Source: Alternaria dauci (Eukaryota; Ascomycota; Dothideomycetes; Pleosporales; Pleosporaceae). Taken from it: DNA of 64,000 nt. This document shows positions 34,475-44,483 of the stretch, piece after piece. The translations under genes and the position numbers were made by a program. Where the stretch lies: positions 1,984,001 to 2,048,000 of the forward strand of contig NC_091278.1 of assembly GCF_042100115.1 (NCBI RefSeq), read 5' to 3'. Numbering within the stretch: the stretch's first letter is position 1; the number at the start of each line of letters is the position of its first letter. Under the pieces are notes generated by a model. It had not been told where the DNA came from and made no database searches. It worked only from the letters and a program-made list of their open reading frames with translations.

Positions 34475-35107
34475 CTAGTACTTTCCACTCTCCTTGACCA
34501 GCCCATTCTTCTCATTCTCAGTCTTGGGTTTCAACGCCCACTCCGGCGCCTCATCAATCTCATCCTCCTCCGCCTTATCGCCCTCCTCCTTGGTCTTATG
34601 CACACTACTCGGCAAATGCTCCGCAGGTGCATACACGGTGATCAACTCTAGCGGCTGATCTCCCTTTGTCACAAACTGATGTTGCGTCCCCGCCGGCACA
34701 ACAACAACATCACCCGCTTTGACCTCCTGATCCTTGCCATTCACCGTCGCAAGTCCCTTTCCCGACGTGAATAAGAGGATTTGGTCGACAGTGTGCACTT
34801 CGTCGCCGATCTCGCCGTTGACGGGTACTTCCATGGCGACGATTTGCGAGTAGAGACCCGTGTGCAGGACGGTTCGGAAGTCGCCAAACGACCGCTTTTC
34901 AGACATGAGGCCGGGGAAATGCACCATTTCATGTTTGGGCGGTGCGTTCTCGCGGTTTCCGACTTTCTTGAAGGCTTCCATTTTGGGGGCTGTGGCGTAG
35001 AATCTTGGGGTGGAGGTTGACAAGGGTCTGGTGATGGTAGGTGTTGCAATTCGCTTTGTGAGTGTGGATGTGGATAGGCGGAGAAGACGGGATGTGGTAT
35101 TGAGCAT
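34475..35107 (-). CDS. Mitochondrial-type cupin domain protein
   Basis: Single exon, 210 aa from the start at 35107. A more upstream ATG at 35167 would add 20 residues but would spoil the presequence. The N-terminus (MLNTTSRLLRLSTSTLTKRI) is Arg/Ser/Thr-rich without acidic residues, as in a mitochondrial targeting peptide. An internal Met (MEAFKKVG) marks the likely start of the conserved body. The cupin fold appears as EVHTVDQILLFTSGKGLATV and AGDVVVVPAGTQHQFV, giving metal-ligand candidates His in EVH, Gln in DQ and His in TQH. Bacterial and fungal relatives often start NRENAPPK...MVHF. The tail is charged (KTKEEGDKAEEDEIDEAPEW). The reaction is unknown; many such cupins are metal-dependent oxygenases or isomerases. 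Confidence 0.82.
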   Translation of the reverse strand: MLNTTSRLLRLSTSTLTKRIATPTITRPLSTSTPRFYATAPKMEAFKKVGNRENAPPKHEMVHFPGLMSEKRSFGDFRTVLHTGLYSQIVAMEVPVNGEIGDEVHTVDQILLFTSGKGLATVNGKDQEVKAGDVVVVPAGTQHQFVTKGDQPLELITVYAPAEHLPSSVHKTKEEGDKAEEDEIDEAPEWALKPKTENEKNGLVKESGKY

Positions 35108-35844
35108 TGGGGATGTTTGAATAATGTATGTTTTTTGATGACAAGTAAGATGGGTGTTATATGCCACGTCGTTCTATACGACATCACACATCGCGTCAGC
35201 GCGCGTTAGATGCGGAGGTCTAGACTCCATGGTGTGCATGACGTCACTATAGCGTTCCTTTTACGATGTACGGACACATTGCCCCGTTCGGGGCGCTAGA
35301 TTGTTCAATGATGTGCTGATTAACGGTCTGCCATGTATCAGGTCATGGTGCGTGTAATTAGTGGTGTCGTACTGGATTATGTGATGGCCAAGCGACGCGG
35401 GCTGGAATCAGGGTGCTGAGTAAACTAACGGAACATGGCCCCCTACCCGCTGCACTTGGTGAGACTTGTAGGTCGCTATCATGGTGGTGGTATTGAGAGG
35501 AGAACGATATTTGATTATAGTTGCGGTGCTCGGTATACCAACGGGCGGAAGTGATATAGCTCCAAGCCTGTTACAAGCCAGGACCTGGTCATGAATTTGT
35601 TGGTACAAGGCTACATCGTGCACCTGAATAACGCTACAGAAGAGGTCGATTTTGCTTTCAGGATCCTAGTGTTGAGCGCAGTGTGCTTGCAAGGTCTCGC
35701 TAATACCAAAGTTCAGCGAGCCTGGTGTTGGGGTGGCTATTGGTGGCGGGCTCGCCCACCTTTGCTTCATTTGTAGCGAAGCAGGAGACTCGCGTTACAG
35801 TATCGCGAACGCCGTTTGGGAACTATCAGATAAATCTACACTCA
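35108..35844. other. Intergenic upstream of cupin gene
   Basis: About 740 bp between the cupin start and the 3' end of the ABC transporter gene. Both genes are on the minus strand. Promoter sequence is presumed; no element or ORF is supported. Confidence 0.45.
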
Positions 35845-38250
35845 CTAGACGCGATTTCCACTGCGACCAGCGACTTCCTCCTCTTCAAGCTCTCGCTCAA
35901 CCTCCTCTTCTTCAGTGGCTTTGGAGCTCTTGACATCCTTGGCAGGCACGTCCCCACCACTCATTTGCCATTCCATGAGCTTGTTGAACGCGCCCTCTGG
36001 GTTTGAGCTCAGTTCCTCGTAGGTACCTTCTTCGGCTACCCTGCCGTCAGCATCGATGCAAATGATACGGTCAGAGCGCTTAATTGTCGATAGCCGATGG
36101 GCGATACTGATGGTTGTGTTGTTCTCCTGGAGGAGTTTGTTGAGCGCTTGGTTGACAAGAGTCTCAGACTCGGCATCGAGAGCACTCGTTGCTTCGTCGA
36201 GAATCAGGATATCGGGCTTCTTGATAAGTGCTCGTGCGATGGCGATACGTTGTTTCTGGCCTCCTGAAAGTTGGGTACCTCGGGCTCCAGCGTGTGTCTC
36301 AAGACCATCGGGCTATATGCATTAGTACGAATCTTACATAAAGAGGGCCATACTTACGAAATCGCTGATGAACTGGCAGTTGGCCTTTCGTGCAGCGGCC
36401 ACAATCTCAGCGCGAGTGGCATTAGGCACACCATATGCGATGTTCTCGGCGATGGTTCCAGAGAAGAGCACGGGCTCCTGACCAACGTAACCGATCTTCC
36501 TCCTCAACTGCTTCGCGTTCAGAGTGGTAATGTCTCGGCCGTCGATGGTAATAGTTCCGGTGTTTGGAACGTAAAAGCGTAGAAGAAGACTAGCGACTGT
36601 AGACTTGCCAGCTCCGCTAGGTGCGACTATAGCCACATTTGTACCCTGCTCAATCCTGAAGCTGAGGTCCTTGAAGATAGTAACTGCTGGCCTAGTGGGA
36701 TAACTAAACGAAACGTTCTTGAACTCGATAGGGCCGCGCGCCGACTTGACTGGCAGACCCTTGGTAGGAGATATGGTCGGGTTGCGATCTTGAAGCTCGA
36801 AGAGGCGACTGGCAGCTCCAACGCCCTTCATCATCTCACCGTAGAAGCCAGAAAGACCGACCATACTGGAACCGGCATAGACAGTGTACATCAAGAATGA
36901 AGAGAGTTCACCAATAGAAATGACTCCGTTCTTGACCATGTTGCTGCCAACGTAAAGAATGGAGATGATGGTCAAATTACCCATCAGACCTGTACTTCCG
37001 TAGAACGTAGCAGCAACCACGGCTTCCTTCTTTCCCAGAGCGAATATCCTCTTGATTTGTCGATTGTAGCGTGATGCTTCTTGCACTTCTCCAGCAAAAG
37101 CCTGACTTGTTCTGACGTTACCCAACCGCTCTTCAGCAATCTTGGTCAAAGTTCCCAAGTTTTTCTGGATCTTGCGGCTCAGGTTCCGTAGCGAGCGACC
37201 AGAGAAGAAGGCGACGAGAGCGACAGGTGGGGCAATCAAGGCGAGAATACCAGTAAGCTTCAGGCTGACGAAGCCCATCATGGCGAAACCAGCTGCACCA
37301 CTGACGAGCGCGCGCAGACCGTCAGACAAGTTCTGCGTGATGCTCTTTCCGACAATGATGGTATCTGAACCGAGACGGGAGATGAGATCTCCGACCCTGT
37401 TGGCGTCAAAGAACTCGGCGTTTTGCACGAATGTCTTGCGGTAGAGCTGGGATCGCAGGCGAGCCACGATGCGCTCTCCGACGATTCGCAGAATAATGAT
37501 ACGTCCAAAGTTGAATGCCGCGCCAGTTGTCAAGACGCCTGCCAGTGCGAAGTAGAAGATGGAGGGAGACATGCCAAAGAGTAAGCCATCGGTGTTCTCG
37601 GTCGAAGTTGCAGCGTCCAAGATCTTGCCGATTGAGAAGGGTACAGATAGAGAGATGCCAGATCCTACGAGTAGGAACACGAATGCCCAGGAGAGTACGC
37701 CCAGCTCGGGCCGCGCAATCTTGATCAGCCTCCAGATTTCCTTCATGCCGCCGGGTGTGCTTCCAGAACCAGACCCGTCCTTGCTGAGCTTGGCGCTCAA
37801 GTTGACCTGCTTGGCCTGCGCCGCCTTTTCAGACTTTGCGAAGCCTTGTTCCTCGTTCTCCGGCTCGCCATCATGCTCTTCTACATCCACGATGCCCTTT
37901 TCTTTGATCTCCTCTCTGTAGGACTTGCGCTGCCTTTCAGGCTTCGTGCTGCTCGAGGCTTCCGCCAGTAGCCGTGACGTAGTGAACATGCGAACCGGGC
38001 TTGGTGAGCCATTGTGACGTGTGGTGCCCGCGGCTGCGAATCGTGATATCGACGATGGAGGGAAGAAACATGGCACGAAACCGCTCGGCGACGTTGTAGG
38101 GATTGAGGCTTTTGGGACCGGTCTTGCAGCGATCAGTGTCGATTTCTGGCGTGTTGCTGTCGTCGAGACGCGCGACTGTATTTGTGAGAAGAGGGCGCCG
38201 TTGCCCGGGCCGTGCCAGGCCTTGGCTGAGAAAACCAGCGGGCCGCGCAT
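35845..38250 (-). CDS. MDL1: Mitochondrial ABC half transporter, Mdl1 type
   Basis: Two exons (38250-36358 and 36312-35845) with a 45-nt intron give 786 aa. A start at 38340 would add 30 residues. I prefer 38250 because it gives an Arg/Ser-rich, Lys-containing presequence. One ABC transmembrane domain ([18 protein letters not shown] onward) precedes one nucleotide-binding domain. Q-loop VGQEPVLF, signature [15 protein letters not shown], Walker [15 protein letters not shown] and H-loop ISIAHRLST are all present. The Walker A reads APSGAGKST at about residue 543, with Ala (codon GCA) where Gly is standard. Yeast Mdl1 sits in the inner mitochondrial membrane and exports peptides made by matrix proteolysis. 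The acidic C-terminus ([14 protein letters not shown]) is unusual. Its 5' side faces the RNA cyclase gene, with a shared promoter region. Confidence 0.88.
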
Positions 38251-38936
38251 GGCGTGAAATTGGGTAGACTGGACGGCTACCGGAGTTGAAGGGCGAATTG
38301 GGGCGTTATCGAGGCATTCCACATGGCGATAAACGGGCAAACGTGGGAGTGGACGACTTCGGCGATGTCAATCAAAAGTTCGGCGCCGCCCTGATGACGA
38401 CAGGACTCGCCAAGTGCCGCGGCTCGATCTCCGATGCGACCCTGAACTGTGAAGCAGGGCACAACTCCAACCCTCTTACTTCTGGTACGCCGTATCGACG
38501 AGTAAAATACTATAGGCGTACATATGGACTGATTTCAGCTTTTGTTTGTGACCCCACGACGTCATTGCCGCGACACGCTACAGCTGCAGGTGCCTGTCAT
38601 GTACCTAGGTAGGCACCATGCAATCTACGACCGTCTCTGACAATCATACAACCCCGGAGACAGAGACATTGAAATACCAATATCAATGTCAGCCTCAGAC
38701 CAAGAATGCGCAAATACCTAGGTATGGTCGAATGAGAACCTGATACCAGCACGCCGCCTTGCAGCCTATTCATACAATGACTGGAAAGAGCAAATGACGC
38801 CTGAGTCATCTTCACTCACCGTGAGGCGTCCCATGCATCACAGGAGAATAAGTAGCAACCTTAAGGAACATCGACTCTCGTCATCCTTTGAAGACTGCGA
38901 TAGTGTGCCCATACACCCATAGCACCATCGACACCC
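38251..38936. promoter_or_regulatory. Divergent promoter region between ABC transporter and RNA cyclase genes
   Basis: About 690 bp between divergent genes. It holds a hairpin (GGTGCCT ... AGGCACC, 38589-38617) centred on CCTAGG, and a perfect 12-bp palindrome ATACCTAGGTAT at 38714-38725. Both belong to the TACCTAGGTA class that recurs in this window. Confidence 0.5.
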
Positions 38937-40148
38937 ATGTCGTCCATACCCTCTCTAATCCATCTAGACGGTACGACTCTGGAGGGTGGCGGCCAACTCC
39001 TGCGGGTAGCCCTTGGCCTTTCCAGCCTGACCAGAAAGTCGATACGCATCACCAAGATCCGGGGCAGGCGCTCTGGCGGCGGAGGACTGAAAGCTCAGCA
39101 CCTGACGAGTGTCGAGTGGCTAGGCCGAGCAAGTCACGCGAAAACCAATGGCGCAGAGCTCAAGAGCAAGGAGTTAACATTCACTCCAGGAACTGGTTTT
39201 CTTGTCAATAGCCTGCTGGACGCTGGTGAGGTGCGAATTCGGCAGACAACCCCCGGAAGTGTCAATCTGGTACTACAAGCTATCCTACCGTACATCCTCT
39301 TCTCTGGCGTTGAACATCCAATCCGTGTCCACATAGATGGAGGAACCAACGTCTCCAGCGCTCCGTCAATCGACTACATAACTCAAGTTCTTGTTCCAAT
39401 GCTCCATTTGATTGGAATACCACACATCGCCATCGCCATCCAATCGCGCGGCTGGTCACAAGGCAGTGCAACTATCGGCAGCGTCACATACACCATCACA
39501 CCTCTGCAGGCTAGACTACCTGGGTTTGAGCTAACGGACAGAGGACACATTATCAGCGTAACCGCAACAATCATAGCACCGAAAGCTACCGAACGTCAGT
39601 TCCGCGAGGAGTTGGACGACATGTTTGAGCGACGAATGCTCCGCTTCCTTGGCAGTAGCGTCGGCGATGCAGAAATAGATACCGCCATCACATTCGAAAA
39701 TTCACATCACGAGAAGAGATACTATCTTCTCCTTGTAGCGACAACATCCACGGGCATGAAAATTGGCCGCGATTGGTTGTACGATCGCGGTTTCAAGTCT
39801 GGCCTTCTCGAGCGCATCGTCCCTGGTATGGTGAAGAAAGTGTCCGATGATCTAATGGCAGAGATTGAGCATGGAGGGTGTGTCGATGAGCATCTGAGAG
39901 ACCAGCTCGTTGTGTTTCAGGCGCTTGCCGAGGGGCAAAGTCGGGTTTATGGGGGAAAGAAGAAAGATGGGGGGTTGCTGGAACCGAGTCTACATGCGAA
40001 GACTGCGATGTGGGTGGCGAGAGAAATACTTGGGGTGGGGTTTGAAGGAGAAGGCATGTGTGAAGGTGTGGGGTACGCGCCGGGTGTTCTTGATGAGGCG
40101 AGAGATGATACAGTGGCGGAGATGGAGAAGTTGGATATTTCATCGTAA
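38937..40148 (+). CDS. RNA 3'-terminal phosphate cyclase (RtcA family)
   Basis: Single exon, 403 aa. The enzyme turns an RNA 3'-phosphate into a 2',3'-cyclic phosphate using ATP through a covalent His-AMP step. The family start motif is clear (HLDGTTLEGGGQLLRVALGLS). It is followed by ITKIRGRRSGGGGLKAQHL, the inserted domain at about 190-290, and FVNSLLDAGEVRIRQTTPGS-type strands. The C-terminal segment EHLRDQLVVFQALAEG carries the His expected to accept AMP, matching the EHLADQL motif of bacterial RtcA, so this is probably an active cyclase rather than the catalytically dead Rcl1 ribosome-biogenesis relative. An insertion of charged residues (GGKKKDGG) follows. The length is slightly above the usual 340-370 aa. 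Divergent from the Mdl1-type gene. Confidence 0.9.
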   Translation: MSSIPSLIHLDGTTLEGGGQLLRVALGLSSLTRKSIRITKIRGRRSGGGGLKAQHLTSVEWLGRASHAKTNGAELKSKELTFTPGTGFLVNSLLDAGEVRIRQTTPGSVNLVLQAILPYILFSGVEHPIRVHIDGGTNVSSAPSIDYITQVLVPMLHLIGIPHIAIAIQSRGWSQGSATIGSVTYTITPLQARLPGFELTDRGHIISVTATIIAPKATERQFREELDDMFERRMLRFLGSSVGDAEIDTAITFENSHHEKRYYLLLVATTSTGMKIGRDWLYDRGFKSGLLERIVPGMVKKVSDDLMAEIEHGGCVDEHLRDQLVVFQALAEGQSRVYGGKKKDGGLLEPSLHAKTAMWVAREILGVGFEGEGMCEGVGYAPGVLDEARDDTVAEMEKLDISS

Positions 40149-40788
40149 GATAACTTTCTGCCGCTTTCTGCACGCAATGGCCTATATGCGGAGCCAAGGT
40201 TCATACTATCTTATGGCCATCGGCCTTGCATGGTCAGTCAAGTCAATGCTATGCCGGTATCCATCATATCCAGACTATCTGTTGTGCAAAAACGCTGTTC
40301 TTTACATATTTCACAGTAGTTTGAGCTGCACCTCCTCCTATAACCCGACAGCACTCGCAAGGTTTCGCCTCCGAATAAGTACAGAGCAGATCACTTGAAC
40401 ATCTTTACGAAGCCATTAAGGTGAGATGCGAGCCAGGATATACGAGCTTCTTCGTAGACAATCCTTGAGCCATAAAATTCATCATACAAAGGCGTCTCAG
40501 AGTGCCAATACTTTTCGCTTGCTACCTCAGTCGCGCTTGGCCTGTGACTCTTCTAGAATCACATCATCTTCGCTGTACACCTGGCACGCAGCCATTCTCG
40601 CAAACTCAGGGAAGGCACGTGTCACTTCGCTGTGCTTGTAGTGGTAGTCGCTTGGTCCTCGTGAAACTATGTCAACACAAAGTAGCAAGCAGGCGGATTG
40701 GATTATATACAGCATCCGGAAGACCACATGGAACTCTCATCCCCTCACCATCGCCTTCCTATATCGAAGTCTTCCTCTGGCACAATCG
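40149..40788. other. Intergenic, about 640 bp
   Basis: The 3' flank of the RNA cyclase and 5' region of the next gene. Open frames here are short. If the alternative start at 40669 is used for the next gene, the gap is shorter. Confidence 0.4.
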
Positions 40789-42285
40789 ATGGCTGACCCC
40801 AGGCGTTGGTTTCCGCTCGCGGACCTCCCCAAGTTCGAATTAGAGTTCGACAATTCAAAAGGACAGTTGAACTCTAATCGCGAAAAGTACTGTTCAATGC
40901 TCCGAGACATAGCAGCACTCGCTGGTCAACTCGAATTCACGATAAGCAAACACTATCACCTAATACATCCCGGCCGAGGAACCCTTTCTCAAGAGCTACT
41001 AGTTTCAACATGGCTTCAGACCATTCACCTATGCGAACGACCTCTATTCGTGATAGAAGCTCAGCTACCTTCGAATTTTCTCAATCAAGAATTCCGGCAT
41101 AGTGGTGGTGGGAAAGGAAGCATAACACAAGTTCTAGCAACAGCGATCAAACGTTCGACCCCTGCCCATGGGAAAAAGGTAAAATCCCACGCTAGCATCA
41201 AGGAAGTAATCCCCTTGGTGTATGATCACATTCTTCGAGCAAAGAGAGCATGCCGCAGCCTGTACCGTAGAATGCTAAAGAATGGCTGGAAGTTACAAGT
41301 AAAGTCCCTCCACGATCTCAAACAAATTCCTACGGCACCGAGCCGAGGCATCGTTGTTGAATTAGGGCTTCGAGGGCGTTTGGGCAAGGAAGTCCATGAT
41401 GCTAATGGTAACATCGTCGATCGGGTACGTATCCTTCCAAGGTTCATATAAGAACTCTACATGAAACATTTGCTGACTTCGTACATCGAGCTTCAGGTAC
41501 CCAACCTTGCTGCGAAGAAGAAGATCGAAAACTGGAAGACGATATACGATGTTTCGGATGGTCTTGCTATCACATTCCACACGAGCCAGACCGGGGCGTT
41601 ATTCGACAACTTGAAAACAGTCAACCCTAAGGCAGTCCACAACATTATTGGCAAGACCTTCGCTGGTAGCTTCAGTCATTACCACTACACCGGTACGCCT
41701 AACATGCATTTTTTCTGTGCTCACAATCACGAAGCGCCGGAAAGCATTAAAGACGTCGACAGAATGCGGAAATGGATAGTTGGATCTACCCGGCCTAAAT
41801 GTAGATTTTTCCCCTACGCCAACAGGATCTACGACATACTGAGAAAAGCCCACCTAGGATCCTCCCATATCAACGATGTGGTTAGGGCTCGTGCGCTACT
41901 TGACACGACCCAAGCTGCAGTACATGCTAGCTTTTTGAAAGCTAAAGGCAGAGGACATAATGAAGACGAGATACCTCTGGTTTTCAAGGCCATCATCAAA
42001 GAATTTCACGACAAGAAATACACTCATATGCGCCTCGTTGGTCGGACAATAGACTTCGGCATCAGCTTTCGTCAGGATCTCAAACCAACCTTGTGTTGCT
42101 TCGCGTGTCAGTGCATCTACGGCTACAACACCATGTACCACCCGGAGGGCGAAAATATCCAGAACGAAGAGTTTAAAGATTTCGATTGGGATAAGCGTAT
42201 CATCCACGAGTGTTGTGCAGAAAGCTCGGCGTCCATGCAATGTGGGCATTTCGAAGCATTGATCAATCGGCAGCGGCATAGATGA
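40789..42285 (+). CDS. Uncharacterised protein, Cys-rich C-terminus
   Basis: Two exons (40789-41424 and 41497-42285) with a 72-nt intron give 474 aa. An in-frame ATG at 40669 would add 40 residues. I chose 40789 (MADPRRWFPLADLPKFELEF) because the body looks protein-like from there on. No signal peptide or membrane helix is seen. The first half is helical and basic (HILRAKRACRSLYRRMLKNG). The second half has AGSFSHYHYTGTPNMHFFC, then PTLCCFACQCIYGYN and HECCAESSASMQCGH, giving about nine Cys and several His that could bind metal. I do not recognise the family. The spacing does not fit the fungal OTT_1508-like deaminase pattern. Intron splicing is clean and keeps the frame, so it is likely a real gene, perhaps lineage-restricted. 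Confidence 0.7.
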
Positions 42286-43445
42286 TTTGGTTGGTCCTCT
42301 ACTCAACTTAGCTTTGCCTTTTGGCTAGGTTGCGTCGTCCAGCAATCTTCCGGTGAATCAAAAGCCCTCTGCAGTCTCCTTCACAGTCATCAGTTTTTCT
42401 TCTTTGGACAACGTAAACATCATTAGATCTTTGATGTTATGTTACTACGTAGATATCGTCTTTAGTAATGTCCACCAAAGTTTTGACTGGGAACCTTGGA
42501 AATAACTTAATCGAACTGGGTGACATTATCTATATCCCCGTTGTGTCCTTTTGCTTCTGACTAACTAAACTATCCCTTGTGGTCTGTGATCGTGTATCGA
42601 ACAGGTTTTGCTACTTGATTACTGTATGTGCGCATGTGCGAAGACACAATTAAGAAAATGAAATGCACCTTCAAGGTAGGTATTTGCTAGGTAGGTTTTA
42701 CACGACCACGCTCATAGGTATTGTAGAATTTGACAAACACCTGTAGAATCAGCTTTACTCGTCGTTCATGACTTGAGTAGATACATGCACATAGTTTACA
42801 AGATTATAGTAGAGTGCTTCAATACCATACACAGCAAGATTGGTTAGGTGTTTGGTGGCGGGTGGCGGGTGGCATGGAAGGTACCTAGGTACCTAGGTAC
42901 CTAGGTTGCTTGCCGCAAGGATACCTATAGAACGTGTAACTCACGTCGATGAGCTTTATAATTTCCTCCTCTAAGCGATGCCCCTTGTAGGTGATGCAGT
43001 ACGTAATCGTGAGTGGCTTGTCCTTTCTGCCGTTATAGTGAACCAGAGGACGGCTACCGAACTTTGGCATCGCGGTTTTACGCGCACGCACACGCCCACG
43101 GATAATAACGGAGTGGAGAGTGACAAACATTGGTTTAAACTCTATCGTATTGTTCTTGAGCTCAATGGCTAGGCTTGGGTGGCTAGCCGTCTGCTCCTAT
43201 CCAGGTACATCTGTTGTAATTTTCGATCCAGTGGAAATCCACCAAAAGAAAGAAAGTCCCCGGCGATGAATAGGAAAGACTGTATATCCCGAGCTTGAAT
43301 GAGGCGAAGAAGAAGAAGGAGTAAAACAAAGTCATGGGACTGGAATAGAGAAAACTGCAAAACCCTGCTCGTTGTCCCGCCACCACCACCTTATGAGTAC
43401 ATCTAGACATGCCCAACCTCCAAAGCCACCCACCATCTAACCACT
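42286..43445. other. Intergenic with palindromic repeat
   Basis: About 1.16 kb between convergent genes. It contains GGCGGGT repeats near 42857-42871 and, at 42879-42906, three head-to-tail copies of GTACCTAG, which together form a long self-complementary tract. Small ORFs are not supported. Confidence 0.5.
42879..42906. repeat. Palindromic tandem repeat of the TACCTAGG type
   Basis: The 8-bp unit GTACCTAG is repeated three times and is self-complementary, so the block can form a hairpin. Single copies of the same motif occur near 38605, 38719 and 49196. Confidence 0.7.
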
Positions 43446-44483
43446 CTAGCGACTGCTATCCACAATCTTCTGCCGAAGAATTCTGCCCCTGTTAGACGAC
43501 TCTTTAGATATGACTGCAGCGACAATCTGGGTGCTGTAGAGTGAGTCATGCGACTGTGTCAAGTTCCATACCGCCTTATCATTGAGCTCTCTGACACTCT
43601 TTGCAATCTTCACAGCAACCCGCTGAGCTCGATCACCCCGAAGAGCACCCCAGCGAATACCCTTCTGTGAAAGCCTGACCCTGTCGCCATCGACATCGGA
43701 CTCTGGCCTGAAGTTGTAGATTAACCATGGCGAGCCCGCCGTTCCGTCTTGTTCGATGGCTACAACGAGCACGAATCCGGTATCCCTCCATTCCATCTCT
43801 GTGGGGTTGAGGTTTTGCTTCTCGCATGCAGTCCTCTGAGCCTTGGAAAGATAGTCGACCCTGCCTAGTTGCATGAAGGTGAAACCCGAGTCGTCATTGC
43901 CCGTGGACTCGTTGCTGGAGCTGGATTCATCTGATCCAGCATCCTTGCGCCGGTTGCCAGTCCAAGCTTGATTCCTGATCATGTTGATGCCGAGCACGGA
44001 ATGGGGCAGAATCTCGCGTGAATCCTCCCAATCAACGTCGTGGTCTTCAGGCACTAGCTGGTGAAGATCAGGCTTCAGACAGTAGTGGTGGTCGATGTGC
44101 ATCCCTAGAGGGATATAGGAGTGCAAGTCGGTATCCAGCATGTCGCATAGGTCCGTGAGCGAGTCTTCGTTGACAAAGTCGGTTTTTTGTATGGTCTCGA
44201 TGAGGGTTTTGGCGCTGGCGGGCTGGGGAAGTTGTCGACTGGATTCACAGCGCGCAAGACTCCACTGGTGGAACCTGTCAGTATCCGCTAGGCTGGGTAG
44301 CAGTTGATCCATTAGAACTTGGATTTGCGTCTCGACATCTCCGTGGTCTTCGCGAAAAGAGCCATCCGCGTTGCGATAGCCAGATGTATCGAGTTGATCG
44401 ATACGCGCAGCGATATTCGCGCACTGATCGTCAGTTAGGGTTGACTGCTCAGAGCAATCTTTTGGCCAAGTTCCCGAGTTCAT
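43446..44483 (-). CDS. Uncharacterised hydrophilic protein
   Basis: An open frame on the minus strand extends from 44747 to 43446 (433 aa). I favour the internal start at 44483 (MNSGTWPKDCSEQSTL), giving 345 aa, because the upstream part has odd Cys/His content and a duplicated SNCASS element. It may be leader or intron sequence. The product is acidic and soluble, with a low-complexity Ser/Asp patch (DESSSSNESTGNDDS). Its most protein-like block is TGFVLVVAIEQDGTAGSPWL followed by LIYNFRPESD. No domain, signal peptide or membrane helix is recognised. A longer gene with 5' introns reaching past 44.8 kb is possible but I could not join it. Function unknown. Confidence 0.55.
   Translation of the reverse strand: MNSGTWPKDCSEQSTLTDDQCANIAARIDQLDTSGYRNADGSFREDHGDVETQIQVLMDQLLPSLADTDRFHQWSLARCESSRQLPQPASAKTLIETIQKTDFVNEDSLTDLCDMLDTDLHSYIPLGMHIDHHYCLKPDLHQLVPEDHDVDWEDSREILPHSVLGINMIRNQAWTGNRRKDAGSDESSSSNESTGNDDSGFTFMQLGRVDYLSKAQRTACEKQNLNPTEMEWRDTGFVLVVAIEQDGTAGSPWLIYNFRPESDVDGDRVRLSQKGIRWGALRGDRAQRVAVKIAKSVRELNDKAVWNLTQSHDSLYSTQIVAAVISKESSNRGRILRQKIVDSSR

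Noticed and set aside
39793..40204. Overlapping minus-strand ORFs in the 3' end of the RNA cyclase gene
   Set aside because: They are shadows of a conserved enzyme frame and have Pro/His/Ser-rich random composition.
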